NCBI GenBank assembly: GCA_016802295.1
Contig: JAESIW010000137.1
Coordinates: 5,644,146-5,708,145 of the forward strand
DNA length: 64,000 nucleotides
Source: Brachionus rotundiformis
Lineage: Eukaryota > Rotifera > Eurotatoria > Ploima > Brachionidae
Reading direction: 5' to 3'
A program made the position numbers and the translations under genes. The notes under the pieces are model-generated. The model saw nothing but the letters and a program-made list of their open reading frames with translations, was not told the origin of the DNA and searched no databases. Shown piece after piece: positions 1-11,752 of the stretch. Numbering within the stretch: the first letter of the stretch is position 1; each line of letters opens with the position of its first letter.

Positions 1-960
1 CATTCGATTTGTGTATATAATAAATAATCTTGAGAAAATTTAATAAAAAAATTAAATTTTAACTGAACAAGGAAAAAATTACTTATCAGTGTGTTTAATT
101 AACTAATAAATATTTTGAATTTTTTTTCATGATATTAGTGAAATAAAAGACTGAATAAATGAGATTTTTCTTTAATTGGTTTTTGAATGTAAAATATTCA
201 AGTTTTAAAATTTAAAAATTTTTCTTATAAATTTTTAAAAATTACTCCAGATAAAAATATTAAAATTTAAAATAATAAATAAATTCTAAATTATTTGAAA
301 ATTTTCTAACATATAATAAATTAACATAGTATTGGTATAAAGTGCAATAACCAATGGATATTGTTACTTTTGAGCAATTTTCGCTAAGAAAAAATAACTT
401 TAATTTGCCACAACAAGATTCCTATAGAGATCAAAGAGAACCTGTTTACTACTCAGCATCATTAAATTGTTAAACAAATTGAAATAGAAAAAATTTTAAT
501 TCAATTAAAGTCTGCAATTTAGAGTATCATAGATCACGTAATTAGGTTCTAAGAACAAATTATACGAATAAAAATTAAATACTAATTAGTTAATTAAATA
601 ACAATGTTAATACCCAGTATGAAGTTGATACGGACAGATTGCTCAATACCAGTGGTAGCAAATTAAAGCCGATACTCGAAAACAAGTAGATACTCAGCTT
701 AGTGTATCATATTAGGCAAAATGTGTCAAATATTCACCTTGAAAACAGAGTCACGTCGGCTTCTCTATACTAACTAAATTACTCAAATATTACATAGATC
801 AATTTGGTAATAGGATTATGACATAATCCAATTCAGCACTCCGCCTCTAAACTCTTCCTAAGAGAATTCCTATATTTAAACCATCCGAACTCATGACATT
901 TCAACAAACTATCTAAGCTTATTAACAATTCAAATAAATAACCGCTTATTGGATTAAATT
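1..960. other. Gene-free stretch upstream of the forkhead gene
   Basis: AT-rich sequence with no open frame that looks coding on either strand. Positions about 600-930 are slightly less AT-rich than the rest but carry stops in all frames. It presumably holds the distal promoter of the forkhead gene. Confidence 0.5.
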
Positions 961-966
961 CCTGCT

Positions 967-974
967 TATAAATA
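967..974 (+). promoter_or_regulatory. Candidate TATA box of the forkhead gene
   Basis: TATAAATA lies 37 bases before the last base upstream of the ATG at 1011, with an inverted CCAAT (ATTGG) about 20 bases further upstream. The spacing would give a 5' leader of only about 10-15 bases. In DNA this AT-rich the match could be chance. Confidence 0.35.
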
Positions 975-1010
975 AAAAAATTATCTAAAGTAAAAAGTAC
1001 AAATCTAAAA

Positions 1011-1964
1011 ATGTATCAAGAAAGCTCGAACCAACAGTTTGCCCAATACGACCCTCAGTACTATTATTCAAATTATTACCAGCAGGCTTACTCCCAATAT
1101 GGGCAATATTATCCATATTATAACTATTATCAACAATACAATTCCGAAAACCAATATGCTACAAATTATCCCATTTTGGAAAATAAACCATCTACTCCAA
1201 ATCCGGTACAGACATACCCAGTTTCAGATAAAACACCTGAAAAACAAAATGATTCTGGTATTGACGTCATTAGTCCCCAACTTCAACAATTCCAATATCA
1301 ACCTGTTGTTCAATATGAAACAAATGATAAGTCCCAAGATTCAGAGGATGAGGAGTCTATAGACGATGATGAAGAGGATAAAGAAAATGAAAAATCTAAA
1401 TCAAACTCAAAAATAAATCCAGCCAAACCACCAAAACCTTATTTGGAAATAATTGCAGATGGTATACTCTCGTGTAATGTTAAAATGATGCAGCTTCATG
1501 AAATTTACAACTTTATGGAAAAAAAATATGACTACTTTGCCAAAAATGTGAACAAGTCATGGAGAAATTCTGTGCGACACAACTTGAGTTTGAATGAATG
1601 TTTTGTAAAAGCAGGTCGTGGATCAAATGGAAAAGGAAATTATTGGAAAATTCATCCAGCATGTGAAAAAGAATTCATTCGCGGTAATTTCAGAAGAAAG
1701 AGTTTTAAACAATTGATCAGGGCTAGTCAACATAAAGGCAACCAGAATAATGAAAACCAATATGTCCTTCCAGTTGATTATACTCTTAATTATCCAAGTT
1801 TAATTCCTCCACCACAAATTAATCAGTTAGCCACCAATCCTCAATTGGCAAGCTTTCAGTTGCCACTTTTTAATGGTAGTGAGCAACTTACAGCTTATAA
1901 TCAATACTTAAGCGAAAACAATACTGAGAACAAAAAACAACGATATCATCCATATATGGTTTGA
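1011..1964 (+). CDS. Forkhead transcription factor, FoxQ2-like
   Basis: A 317-residue intronless frame. Residues about 139-230 form a forkhead DNA-binding domain: KPPKPYLEIIADGIL opens helix 1, and SWRNSVRHNLSLNECFVK is the recognition helix. The wing carries AGRGSNGKGNYWKIHP followed by NFRRK, a pattern I associate with the FoxQ2 family rather than FoxA or FoxD. FoxQ2 is an animal transcription factor used in anterior and apical patterning in many invertebrates. The N-terminus is rich in Tyr and Gln (residues 1-50), and residues 107-130 are very acidic, as in an activation region. The C-terminal tail is unremarkable. Helix 1 is divergent: KPYLEII replaces the usual KSYIALI. The forkhead identity is firm. 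The FoxQ2 assignment is from motif memory and needs a tree. Confidence 0.8.
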   Translation: MYQESSNQQFAQYDPQYYYSNYYQQAYSQYGQYYPYYNYYQQYNSENQYATNYPILENKPSTPNPVQTYPVSDKTPEKQNDSGIDVISPQLQQFQYQPVVQYETNDKSQDSEDEESIDDDEEDKENEKSKSNSKINPAKPPKPYLEIIADGILSCNVKMMQLHEIYNFMEKKYDYFAKNVNKSWRNSVRHNLSLNECFVKAGRGSNGKGNYWKIHPACEKEFIRGNFRRKSFKQLIRASQHKGNQNNENQYVLPVDYTLNYPSLIPPPQINQLATNPQLASFQLPLFNGSEQLTAYNQYLSENNTENKKQRYHPYMV

Positions 1965-2709
1965 ATTTAAAACGATAATTTTAAATTAAATTTGTAAATT
2001 TTTTTAAACCGATTGTAAATTTTTATTTTAGTTTTTTAAAAAAATTATGTTATTAGATTCTTCAATAAAAAATTAAAAAATATTTCTTTTTTTTAAAATC
2101 TTTCAGTTATTCATTTATTTATAACCTATTTATTTATAAATGCAAAAAATTATTCTTCCAGCAATCCATGAACTGATCAACTAAATGTTTTATATTTAGA
2201 CATTTAAGATAATATCAAATTTTTTTTAGTAAAATATACTTTATTAATATATATAAATATTCAATATTTTAATAACAATTTATCAATATATTATAATGAT
2301 TTACTAATAAGCTTCGACTAAATTTTATATGAATTTTTATTCAATGCATTATTTATTTCTCTAAAATGTTAAAATTTTACTTTAGAAAAAATCAGACATA
2401 AAAAAAATGGATCGTAAATTTTCTCTGTCTTAATGTTGTTTGTTTCTATACTTAAAAGTTATTAATCCATTTAATAGAGCATTTTAAATTTTTTCGCTTC
2501 TTTTCATTAATGATAAAGATTATATCGGTATAAAAACAGCTCAAAATGTTTGTTATAGGTTAAGAAATATGTTTTCGATTTAAAATTCACTTGATCTATG
2601 CTTTGAAGATAATCCTTATTTTTAACAACTATTTTTTAAAAATTGATATTTTATTCATTACATTAATTTTTTTACAAGGACTTTAAGATATAAATTTAAA
2701 AAATAATTT
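1965..2709. other. Convergent intergenic region with forkhead 3' UTR
   Basis: A poly-A signal AATAAA lies at 2064-2069, about 100 bases after the forkhead stop. The rest is AT-rich sequence between two convergent genes, with nothing recognisable. Confidence 0.5.
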
Positions 2710-5647
2710 TTATTTTTGAATAAGTTTTTTATATTGACGTTGTTTATATATATCCATTGATTTTCCCTTTTTAGAATCCTCGTCGTCACTTCCTGCACTG
2801 ACGAATGCTCTCTTTAGCATTGTTGTTGTACTTAAATGCTCAAAATCTCTAATTGGTTCACCATTGATTTGCACAAAAAATGGTTGGAAATCCTCTGGTA
2901 TATCATTTTCCTGGAATTTTCTTATCAGCTCATCTATAATGACGAATGGACCTTCATACGTGCTAGGCGGAGGAAGTCGCTTCACTAATTCAGTAACTGC
3001 TGGTGGAAACGGAAAAACACCTCCGGCTATTGAGTGCATCATTCCTGGAACTTAAAATTTAAAACCAAAATTAAAAAAAAATTTCTAAATTTTAACATGT
3101 TGTGTTGCTTACGTATATTTCTAACAGGCTTGAATGGCATCATTTGGCTAATATCTGGCGTGGGAAGTTTAGATCTTTTGAATTCATTGGCAGCCACCGC
3201 TGCTAGATCAGCTTGGGTAATTGATACATTATTCGAAAATATTGCAGTCAAATTAGCCATAGCTCCAGCCTGAATTGAAGAAGTTAAATGCCCATTAATG
3301 CTCTTGTATCCCATCGATTTCAATTCGATTGAATTGCAAGGAAGTAGGTCCATGTATCTGTATCTATCTATCATTAATGAGCTTTGAGTAACTTCATTTA
3401 GAGGATTGTTTTGAATCTAAATTTAAAATTCCTTAATTTAGGTTTAGCAAATAATTTTCCTACTACCGATTCAAAAACTTTTAGCCTTTTTTTATCAACT
3501 TTTAGAATACTGGCTAAATCACCGACAGAGCATTCAAATTTGAGGAACTCGGACCAAATTTCGCTTTTAAAAAAAGTTAATTTTTTTTTTAATTTTAAAG
3601 AAATCTGAAACTATTTTTTTAAATATTTAGACCACTAATCTGTTTATGTTTCTACATATATATTTATATATATATATGTTGTATTGATAATCTTATTTAA
3701 TAATTTAGCCGAATAAATAAAGTAAAAGAATAATAAATCAATTTTTTAAATTTAAAAAATCTCAACTAATTTCATTGAGTTTTGATTTTTTTTAATAAAA
3801 ATTTAATTATTTCCAAATATTTATTTAATTTTTTTACTTTGTCTTGTAAGCAGGAATGTCCTCTGTGGTCAAAATTCTTTCAAAAAGAACCCTAGCATTG
3901 TTATCTTCATTCAAATGAGACATATATTTGATGAAAGCAAGCATATAATCTGGTTCATGAGAAAATTTCTTGGTCCCCAAATGAAAAATGTTGAAACCAA
4001 CTGTTTTATCCTTTGATTAAACTATTTAAATAAATTCATAAATATAATTCGTATTTACTTTGGTATGAAAATACTCAAGTAAAGCATTGGCAATAAATAA
4101 ATGATAAGTTATCCTAGAATCTTGCCGGGCTCTTTTAAATAATTTTCTAGCAGCATGAATGTCTTCATTTCGCCTTACGAAGAAAATATAATGAATCCAT
4201 GCCAATGTAGCTTGGTCAAGTTTTTCTTCACCCAAACATTTTTCATATATATCGTAAACTTTTTGAATATTTGAACGGCTCTTTAAAAAATCACAAAAAT
4301 TTAATTTTTATCTACAAATAGATAACTTTTCATTTATTTAACCTCTTCAAAGTCCGCATAAGCTAAGTGAGTAAGACAACTATTTTTCATGAAAGTTTTG
4401 ATTGCCCGTTCATAAAGACTAGCAGCAGCTGTTTCTGTAATTTCTATGATCACTTGATCATCTAATTTATCAACTTTTTCTAATGATTCTTTTTGATTTT
4501 TTAAGAATAAAGCTGCTTCATGCCACAAGTCACAGTGATATGCCATGCAAAGAAAAGCTTGCTCATACGCAAAAATAACTTATTATCAATTATTATTAAT
4601 TTATCTAGTTTTATTGAAAATTTTATCTCTAATAATAAAAGCTACCTCTTCTAATGACATCTCGATGATTATTTAATCTTAGCGGATTTTGCTTTTCCCA
4701 CAAAATGTATCGCTTCCAAGCATGTAATTGCCGAATATCCTCGTCTTCATCAAGTGGGTATTCTAAATTTAGCGATGGAAGATTACGCTCTAGTGGTCTG
4801 GTCACATTTTCGTATTCTTTTGATACTTTTTTAACATGTTGAAATTCTTTATTCAGCAATTCTAAAACATTTTCGGCATTTGTAGCATTAACTTGCTTTA
4901 CAAATTCTTAAAAATTTATAAATTTATTTTTCCTTTAAATTACATGCTCAAAAGTATGATATTCTTTCCAAATTTGATCAATATTAGCCATCGGGTTTTC
5001 AAGCGCCATTCGGTATATCTTACGTATTGATTCATATAAAGTAAGCTTGTCGCTTTGATCGGAGACATTTAAATCCAATGATTTTAAAAAATTGGCATAA
5101 TCAAGCCAAATTGAATATGAAAGAACATCTAGTCCAATCTTTTGCACTGCCGAGTCATAAGCTTGGATCATAATTTTACTAAAATAAAGCTTTAAACCAC
5201 TTTTTTGTATATTTTATATGCTTTACTTATAATCTTGATGGTAGCGCTTATTTTCTTTTAAATAATTAAGAAAACATTTCCATAAATCAATATTCAAAAT
5301 TTGGTTAAGACATCTTTCGAATAGTTTTTCGACTTGATCGAAATTTTTATGCCGCATTTCTTCCTCAATATAAATTTTCCAATATTTGGAACTTGTCGGA
5401 AATTGGGTAATTAGCTGTTCGAAAAATGGCCGAGTTTCTTCCATTGATTTTTCCTAAACAAATAACAGAATCATAAATTCTAATAAACATTATCGCAGAG
5501 ATACTTGAGCATCTTTGATCAGAATGTTCCATGAATCAAGCGAATTCGGATTTATCAATATTTTTTCCTTTGCTTTTTCGATCGTCTTAAAAATCAGAAT
5601 GATTAAGCAATTACAAAATAATTGGATTTTTTTCTTACAATGGACAT
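2710..5647 (-). CDS. CSTF3: Cleavage stimulation factor subunit 3 (CstF-77 / suppressor of forked)
   Basis: A multi-exon gene starting at the ATG at 5647 with a 3-codon first exon (MSI) and ending at 2710. Spliced exons give HAT (half-a-TPR) repeats: LDSWNILIKDAQ, VEKLFERCLNQ, IDLWKCFLNYL, AYDSAVQKIGLDVLSYSIW, NPMANIDQIWKEY, YEQ-type helices, then NEDNNARVLFERIL and EIWSEFLKFE. The C-terminal part has MIDRYRYMDLLPC, PDISQMMPFKP, GGVFPFPPAVTELVKRLPPP and a basic IYKQRQYKK end, all typical of CstF-77. This protein scaffolds the CstF complex, which binds the GU-rich element during mRNA 3'-end cleavage in the nucleus; its C-terminal Pro-rich region contacts CstF-50 and CstF-64. About ten short introns split it; the longest is near 3610-3840. 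Exon borders in the middle are approximate. Family assignment is very secure. Confidence 0.93.
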
Positions 5648-6850
5648 TTTTGATTTTTTTAAATTTTATTTTTAAAAAATATTATTTGTTTTAATTTAAT
5701 TTATTTTCAAATTAAGTTTAAAATTATATTGACATTTGTTGTTTTAAAAATTAATAAAATGTAAAAAAATTCGAATCTTTTTCTACTAAGTTGTAAAACT
5801 ACTTCTTGAATAATATTAAGTTGTATGAATAAAAAAATAATAATATTATTATTTACTAATACACTTGAAGTCTGGTTTAATTAGACAAAAACAATATATT
5901 AGGCCTACAAAATTTTTAAATTTAATTTTAAATTATTAATTATTTAATTTATATAACTTAAATAATTAGCTTTACTTTACTTTACTTTAACTTTTTTAAA
6001 GTTATAATTTTATCTGTTCTACATTAGTGAATCTAGGCAAATAGCTTTTTGTTCGTTCTTTATTAACTCGGTATCGATTATCTCTTGTATTTTATTGTAC
6101 GGATTTTACTTTTTAAATGTTAACTTACCAACTCAACTCATCAAATTGTTATTTCAAATTTTTCCTATATAATTTATATCATTAAAAATATAAATGTTTC
6201 GAGTTTCTCTTCTCTGTACCTTCTCGAATGTATCGTTATCCTTCTCTAAATAGGAATTCTACATCGAGACAGCGTATTAAAAATGTGCTCGAATATGAGT
6301 AGAATTTTTATTTTTTAATTTTTTGGGAACTATCTCGGAAAATTAAGCAAAGTAAAATTACTTTTTTTAGTTAAAAAGCGATAATTAATCTTAAAGTCCA
6401 ATAATTTTTCAACAATTTTAATAATTAAAAAGCACTTTTCTATAAAACAAATAAAAGATACTTTTTGTGCAAAAAACTTATAAAAAATTAGTCTGAATAT
6501 GAATTTAATCATAGTACTTGATTTCAAAGGCATTAATAATTAATTATTTAATACCTTTGACACATTAAATGAATAGTAAATAGTTAAAGTGTTAAATTTA
6601 GATACTAAATTAAAATGTTAGGTTTATTTTTATAATAAATTTGTTAGTAAAGAATTTTGCAATATTGCAGATATTCTTAATAATTATAATTCTTCTGATC
6701 AGAAATATTAGTTGTTTAAAGCGTTTATTTTTTAAAATGAATATTTTATAAAAAAATAATTTACAAGCGTTATGTAAAAATTTTCCCTAATTTTATTTTA
6801 TAATTGAAGTATCTAATCATTTAATTAATACTTTAGAATAAAGATTCAAG
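5648..6850. other. Divergent intergenic region between CSTF3 and UQCRQ
   Basis: AT-rich with no coding frame. A short CTTTA run sits near 5973-5993. It must contain the promoters of both flanking, divergently transcribed genes, but I see no distinct motif. Confidence 0.5.
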
Positions 6851-7099
6851 ATGGGCAAAGGTTTTGGCAATTTGGCCTATGTTCGAAATCAAATTTGGTT
6901 CACTTTGTCTCCATATGAGCAAAGACCATTTGCAAAAGCTATTAAAGCCGGTTTACCTAACACTTTACGCCGTATTACTGAAGAAGCTCCTTATGTTTTG
7001 CCTCCATTATTGTTGGGCTACGCTGTTTATTCGTGGACAACTGGCGAGGCTCATCATCGTAGCCGTAAAGAGTATCAACTTGAACACGGAGGTCACTAA
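6851..7099 (+). CDS. UQCRQ: Cytochrome b-c1 complex subunit 8
   Basis: A complete 82-residue single-exon frame, the usual length of the family. It begins MGKGFGNLAYVRNQIWFTLS with LSPYEQRPF close behind, continues with GLPNTLRR, and has one hydrophobic membrane segment (VLPPLLLGYAVYSWTTG, about residues 49-65), all matching animal UQCRQ. This is a small single-pass subunit of mitochondrial respiratory complex III (ubiquinol to cytochrome c electron transfer) in the inner membrane, close to cytochrome b. The bases just before the ATG read TTCAAG, so a splice or trans-splice acceptor could lie right at the start codon. AATAAA at 7107-7112 directly follows the stop. An overlapping 86-codon frame in another phase is a shadow. 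Confidence 0.95.
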   Translation: MGKGFGNLAYVRNQIWFTLSPYEQRPFAKAIKAGLPNTLRRITEEAPYVLPPLLLGYAVYSWTTGEAHHRSRKEYQLEHGGH

Positions 7100-7402
7100 T
7101 CAGTTTAATAAATTAAAAATATAAAAAAAACTTTTGTCTCTACAGAAATATTTATTAGAACAAGATAATAATAAACAATTAATAATATTATTTTTTTTTC
7201 TCAAATTTCACAAATAATGTTCTTTATAGAGACTTGAAAACCGAAAAATATCGATTTATTTAAAAAAGATAAATAAAATGAAAACATTTTTCTATCATAT
7301 ATGATAAAAATTGAATAATGCAAATTTTTAAAAGAAAAATTAATTCCATATTAAATTTTTTTTTAATATTACTATTACTTTAAAATTACTTTACGAAAAA
7401 AT

Positions 7403-10141
7403 TTAAAAAATAAAAAATAAAAATTCTATGAATTTATGAAATATTTTCAAAAATTTGGAAATCAAAATTTGCACTCTGTCTTGATAATTTTGACCAGTTG
7501 TGTTCTGTTTTATCGAAAGAGTCGACTGATCTAAATTTTGAGTGACAGCTGTAGTTTCATATGAATAACTCAAATCATCCCAAAGAGTGGATATATTTTC
7601 GTTCAATGTGTCGCTATAATAATCACTATTAAAATCTGTTTCTTCCATAAAGGTATCATTTCTAATATCAAAATAATTAATTATCTGTTTATCAAAAATA
7701 TAGTAATCGCTATCATTGATATAAATTAATGGTAAAATTTTCAAAATAATTTCTTGGTTTACTTCACCTTCAGTCAAATTAAAAATACATGAAAACAATG
7801 CATCTTTTTCTGAGCTTAAATTGGTCCATTTTGGCGTCAGTATGTACTGCATTTTATAATCACTGTCGATTGAAAGTTTAAGTCTAACATTTGCTGGGTA
7901 TTTATAAGAACTTTTTATAGTTATATCATATCTATTCATACTGGTATTGAACAAATCACGCTCAAATTCAATCGAATATAATAAAGGCTCAAAAGGAATC
8001 TGCTTCAAATATCGCTGAAAAACTGAATTATTTGAATCGAAGCCTTTTACTAGAAAATACGATTTTCTATCAGGAACTCTTATCTGGGCAGCCAGATTTG
8101 AGATATCTGTCTTTGTTATGGATACTTGTTGGTCAGTTTCATAGTCAATTATAAACAAATCTGTAATATTTATACCAATTTCATTTGAAAATGTAAACTG
8201 AACACTTACATTACTATTTGAAAATGGAGAATTGAAGTACTTTAGTCCAGGATGAGACGAATTAAAAATAAATTCATAAAATTTATAACTTATGTAAAAA
8301 TCATTAATTCCATAAATATTTAAATAAAATTTTTCACTTAAATTAAAATTTAATAAAACATCTCCTAATTTTAATAGAGTCTTGGAATTATCTTGTAGAT
8401 CTAAATCATTAATTGAATATTTTCCTACTGTTTCTATCTCTATAGTAATATTTTTTAAGAATGAATCTATGTAAACTTGTTCATAAAGTGAGTCATTTTT
8501 TAAAATAAAGATTGAATATATTGGTTTGTTTGAGTCGAGTTTACGAATCAAATTTTTATCATTTCCATTTAACTGATAGATTCCGCCGGTAGATTGGACA
8601 TATTTTTGAAAAGAATTCTGTCCTGAAGATCTTTGGTTTATAAAAGGACAATACGCACATGAAAATCGAATGTTTTTTTGTTTCAAAAGTAAGATAATCT
8701 CACTCTCTAAAATGTCATCTTTTGGTAATGAATCAGTAAAAAGATACATTTCCGAGTCCGGCAATATGTCAAAAATAGAATATTTCATTAATGAATTTAT
8801 CAATTCTCTTTCGTAGTCCAAATTGGAATAATCATATTCACAACAGTAGCAATAATAAAATGGTAAATACGTACAAATTTGTTTTAGTAATGGTTCAGGT
8901 TGTTTAGCATTAATAAAAGACAGAATCCGATTAAATTGATCTGCAGAAGTAATGTTTGTAAATAATGTTGATATTGATGGATAAAACTGGTCATCAAAAT
9001 AGGATATAGTCACATTTAAACTAAAATTTTGTTCCATATCTTGGTATATTTTAAAAATTTCAGCAGCTTGTAACTTTGCTTGGTCAATTTTTGTTTCCAT
9101 ACTTCCTGTAGCATCGATCAGAAAAAAAATGTGCTTAATACAAAGAATGTTGAAAATGCAAAGACTTTGTTCGGTTCCAACCTGTAATTGGAGATCTTTT
9201 AAAAATTGTAGTGTTGCTTTCTCAGCCAATCTTGCTGCTTCAGCGTGTAAAAAATAATGTGGTGACATCATTTTAATAGACGTATCCTTGTTTATTCCAC
9301 CATATGATTCTATTTTTCTTGAACTATCTATAAAACCACCATGACTGCATTTTTTATTTGGTTTAACTACTGGCTGTCCATCTAAACTCTGTTTGGCAAC
9401 GTAACCACTAGTCAAGACACGTTGTTTATTTATATCAGAAATTATATTATCAAAACATCTGTACTCATAATTTATTGGTATTTCCCAAATAAAAAATAAA
9501 TTTATTTTTAAAACATCACAATTGGTACAAGTGGGTACATCGTTTTCGGCAATTATATTTGAGAATGATCTTTTGCCAATATCAAAGTTTATGTCAACAT
9601 TGCCCATTTCAACCCAGTTTGAGTGAGTGTAAAAATCCTGAAGAGTATGAAAATATTGTCCAAGTAAGTGTCTGGCTGTATCATAATCATTGATATTTAT
9701 ATAATTGATGATTTCATTCTTTTGGTTCATTAAGCGATTATTAGTTCTTTCAAAATATTCAGAATCAAAATGATAGATGGGGTTATGTCTTGTTTCTTTA
9801 TTCAAATCAGTATCAGAATTTGATTTTAAGATTTCTTGAATTTTTTTTGAAAATTTATCAACAAATTCATCAATCGATTCATAGCTGTGACTGTAATAAT
9901 TAAAGTTTTTTAGATTCTCCAAAATTTTTGAAGTAAATTGGGGAAGCTTTTCGTTATCCATATTTTCAAATGAATAAATGATAAAGTCAAAAATTGCTTT
10001 CTTACTCATTTCTTCATGTGAAATTGAATTTTTACCCTGATAATTGGGAAGTAAATCAACCAATTTGACAATCAAATTATTTGGGATGAAACATTCGAAT
10101 GTTTTTAAAGACACTAAAAGAAAAATAATATTTCTCTTCAT
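7403..10141 (-). CDS. Secreted von Willebrand A domain protein, VWA7-like
   Basis: A 912-residue uninterrupted frame. The start has a signal-peptide-like hydrophobic stretch (IIFLLVSLKTFECF). Residues about 40-320 hold a conserved N-terminal module with GQYFHTLQDFYTHSNWVEMG, a motif I recall from the VWA7/G7c group. A vWA domain starts near residue 337 (FFLIDATGSM), with the metal-binding DxTGS-type site written as DATGSM, and runs to about 520. The remaining 400 residues look like beta-sandwich sequence with many N-glycosylation sequons. The last residues (FHKFIEFLFFIF) are hydrophobic and could be a membrane or GPI tail. Secreted or surface location is inferred. Function in this family is poorly known. 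The long intronless frame is unusual beside the intron-rich neighbours. Confidence 0.78.
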   Translation of the reverse strand: MKRNIIFLLVSLKTFECFIPNNLIVKLVDLLPNYQGKNSISHEEMSKKAIFDFIIYSFENMDNEKLPQFTSKILENLKNFNYYSHSYESIDEFVDKFSKKIQEILKSNSDTDLNKETRHNPIYHFDSEYFERTNNRLMNQKNEIINYININDYDTARHLLGQYFHTLQDFYTHSNWVEMGNVDINFDIGKRSFSNIIAENDVPTCTNCDVLKINLFFIWEIPINYEYRCFDNIISDINKQRVLTSGYVAKQSLDGQPVVKPNKKCSHGGFIDSSRKIESYGGINKDTSIKMMSPHYFLHAEAARLAEKATLQFLKDLQLQVGTEQSLCIFNILCIKHIFFLIDATGSMETKIDQAKLQAAEIFKIYQDMEQNFSLNVTISYFDDQFYPSISTLFTNITSADQFNRILSFINAKQPEPLLKQICTYLPFYYCYCCEYDYSNLDYERELINSLMKYSIFDILPDSEMYLFTDSLPKDDILESEIILLLKQKNIRFSCAYCPFINQRSSGQNSFQKYVQSTGGIYQLNGNDKNLIRKLDSNKPIYSIFILKNDSLYEQVYIDSFLKNITIEIETVGKYSINDLDLQDNSKTLLKLGDVLLNFNLSEKFYLNIYGINDFYISYKFYEFIFNSSHPGLKYFNSPFSNSNVSVQFTFSNEIGINITDLFIIDYETDQQVSITKTDISNLAAQIRVPDRKSYFLVKGFDSNNSVFQRYLKQIPFEPLLYSIEFERDLFNTSMNRYDITIKSSYKYPANVRLKLSIDSDYKMQYILTPKWTNLSSEKDALFSCIFNLTEGEVNQEIILKILPLIYINDSDYYIFDKQIINYFDIRNDTFMEETDFNSDYYSDTLNENISTLWDDLSYSYETTAVTQNLDQSTLSIKQNTTGQNYQDRVQILISKFLKIFHKFIEFLFFIF

Positions 10142-10682
10142 TTTTTCTATTAAAAATGTACTTAAATTAAAAAAAAATCATCTAACGAATTTTGATATTT
10201 ATACCAGCAATAAATAAAGCTATTCACCTGAAATAAAAAACGTAATTTCATATTATTTTATTTAAATAAAAAAACAATCTTAAACTAATATCTAAATATA
10301 ACCTTGAAAAAAAACTACTGTTTAATTGATTTGATAAATAAATAGAATTGAATTAATTTTTATCACAGTTTCTATTTAAACAATTATTAAACTTATTTGG
10401 TCATACTAAAAAAAGTATCACAAGAACAGACTTGAAAAATAATTAATTAAATTTCCAAAGGAAAAATTTTTATTACTTTATCTTAAATTAGAAAAATTTG
10501 TTCGTTTTTGAAATAAAATTTTTTAATATTATTAATTATTAATTAATATCAAAAAATAGGAAAGAGTAATTTGGTTTAAATAAATGATTAAATTATAGTT
10601 ATTATTTTTTCAAATAAATAGTTTTATTTATATTTTATTAGCTAATAATTTTCATCTTTTTAATAATATATTTATATAATAG
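10142..10682. other. Gene-free stretch
   Basis: Highly AT-rich sequence upstream of the VWA7-like gene and before the LINE relic. Nothing recognisable. Confidence 0.5.
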
Positions 10683-11495
10683 AGAGCTGTAGACAACGGG
10701 CACCAGAAAGTGATAGGGTTTTTCTTCGACTTTGCCAAGGCATTCGACCTACTTGACCACGAAAGACTCATTGTCAAGATCGGGTCATTTCTACCCCAAT
10801 GGGTTGTCAATTGGATTGCCTCCTGTCTGTCAAACTGTAAACAGCGAGTTATAAACAGAGGTATGGAAACAAAATGGCGAGAAGTGTGTGCTTGAGCGTC
10901 GTCATTCTCATCCTATTCCTCCGCTTCATACTTGACCTAAATGAATACCTTCCTCCTGGACTTGAGTTACTCAAGTACGCAGACGATATACTAACTTATA
11001 TTGTAGGTTACACATTTGGGTTAGACACAGTACAATGTTGGTGTGTTGACAACAAAATGCGCTTGTGATTTGCATCAGCTCTCCCAATGTTACCGACCTA
11101 ACCCTTCCCACTATCTATCTGCTCAACCAAACTCTCGAAATGTTAAGTCATATAAATATCTCGGCTTTGACTTTATGAGATGAACGCGTTTAACTCCCGA
11201 CTCTGGCGCATAATTGGTATCGACGAGCAAACTGCAGGCTCTTACAAACCTCTCCCTATCCCCGAGCTCATTGATCAAGTCTGCGAACGAACACCCAAAA
11301 GAATTCTTGCAGACCCAAGCCATTCAATCACGTCCTCTCAACCACGCAACCTCCGTCCAGATGCTAACTTTCCTTTCCAAACAAGAAAAGCAAACAAGGC
11401 TGTCTACCATAATAGCTTTTTACAGAAGTTCCTCAGAAAATTTCCCAATAGTGCCAATAATTTGTCCCCGCGAGCCTGCATCTATATTAACTAGC
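10683..11495 (+). mobile_element. Decayed non-LTR retrotransposon (LINE), reverse transcriptase and C-terminus
   Basis: The region is clearly less AT-rich than its surroundings. Broken frames read AVDNGHQ then FDFAKAFDLLDHERL, WIASCLSNCKQRV and LLKYADDILTY; the last is the YADD catalytic box of LINE reverse transcriptases. Further on, VKSYKYLGFDF is the usual post-catalytic motif. From 11180 a 104-codon frame stays open (SRLWRII, YKPLPIPELID, RKANKAVYHNSF) and appears to be the element's C-terminus. Frameshifts, stops and a deletion between the YADD box and the later motifs make the copy inactive. Only the 3' part of the element is present; the endonuclease is missing. Confidence 0.85.
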
Positions 11496-11752
11496 CTTTA
11501 AAACTATTTCCCTTTTCTTTTATAATTATTATTGTACAATTTAAATTTATTTATTAAATCAATAATTATTCTTCCTTTTCAATAAAACGCTTTAAATTCA
11601 AATAATTAATAGATGAATAAAATTCAAGTTAGAAAAGCGATATTAATTAATCTTGGTTTTATGAGATCACTATGACAACTGGAATTTAATTGTAGTTAAG
11701 TTAGAAGGAAAATAATTTATTTTATTAGTTTTATACATTCAAGTCCACGAAA

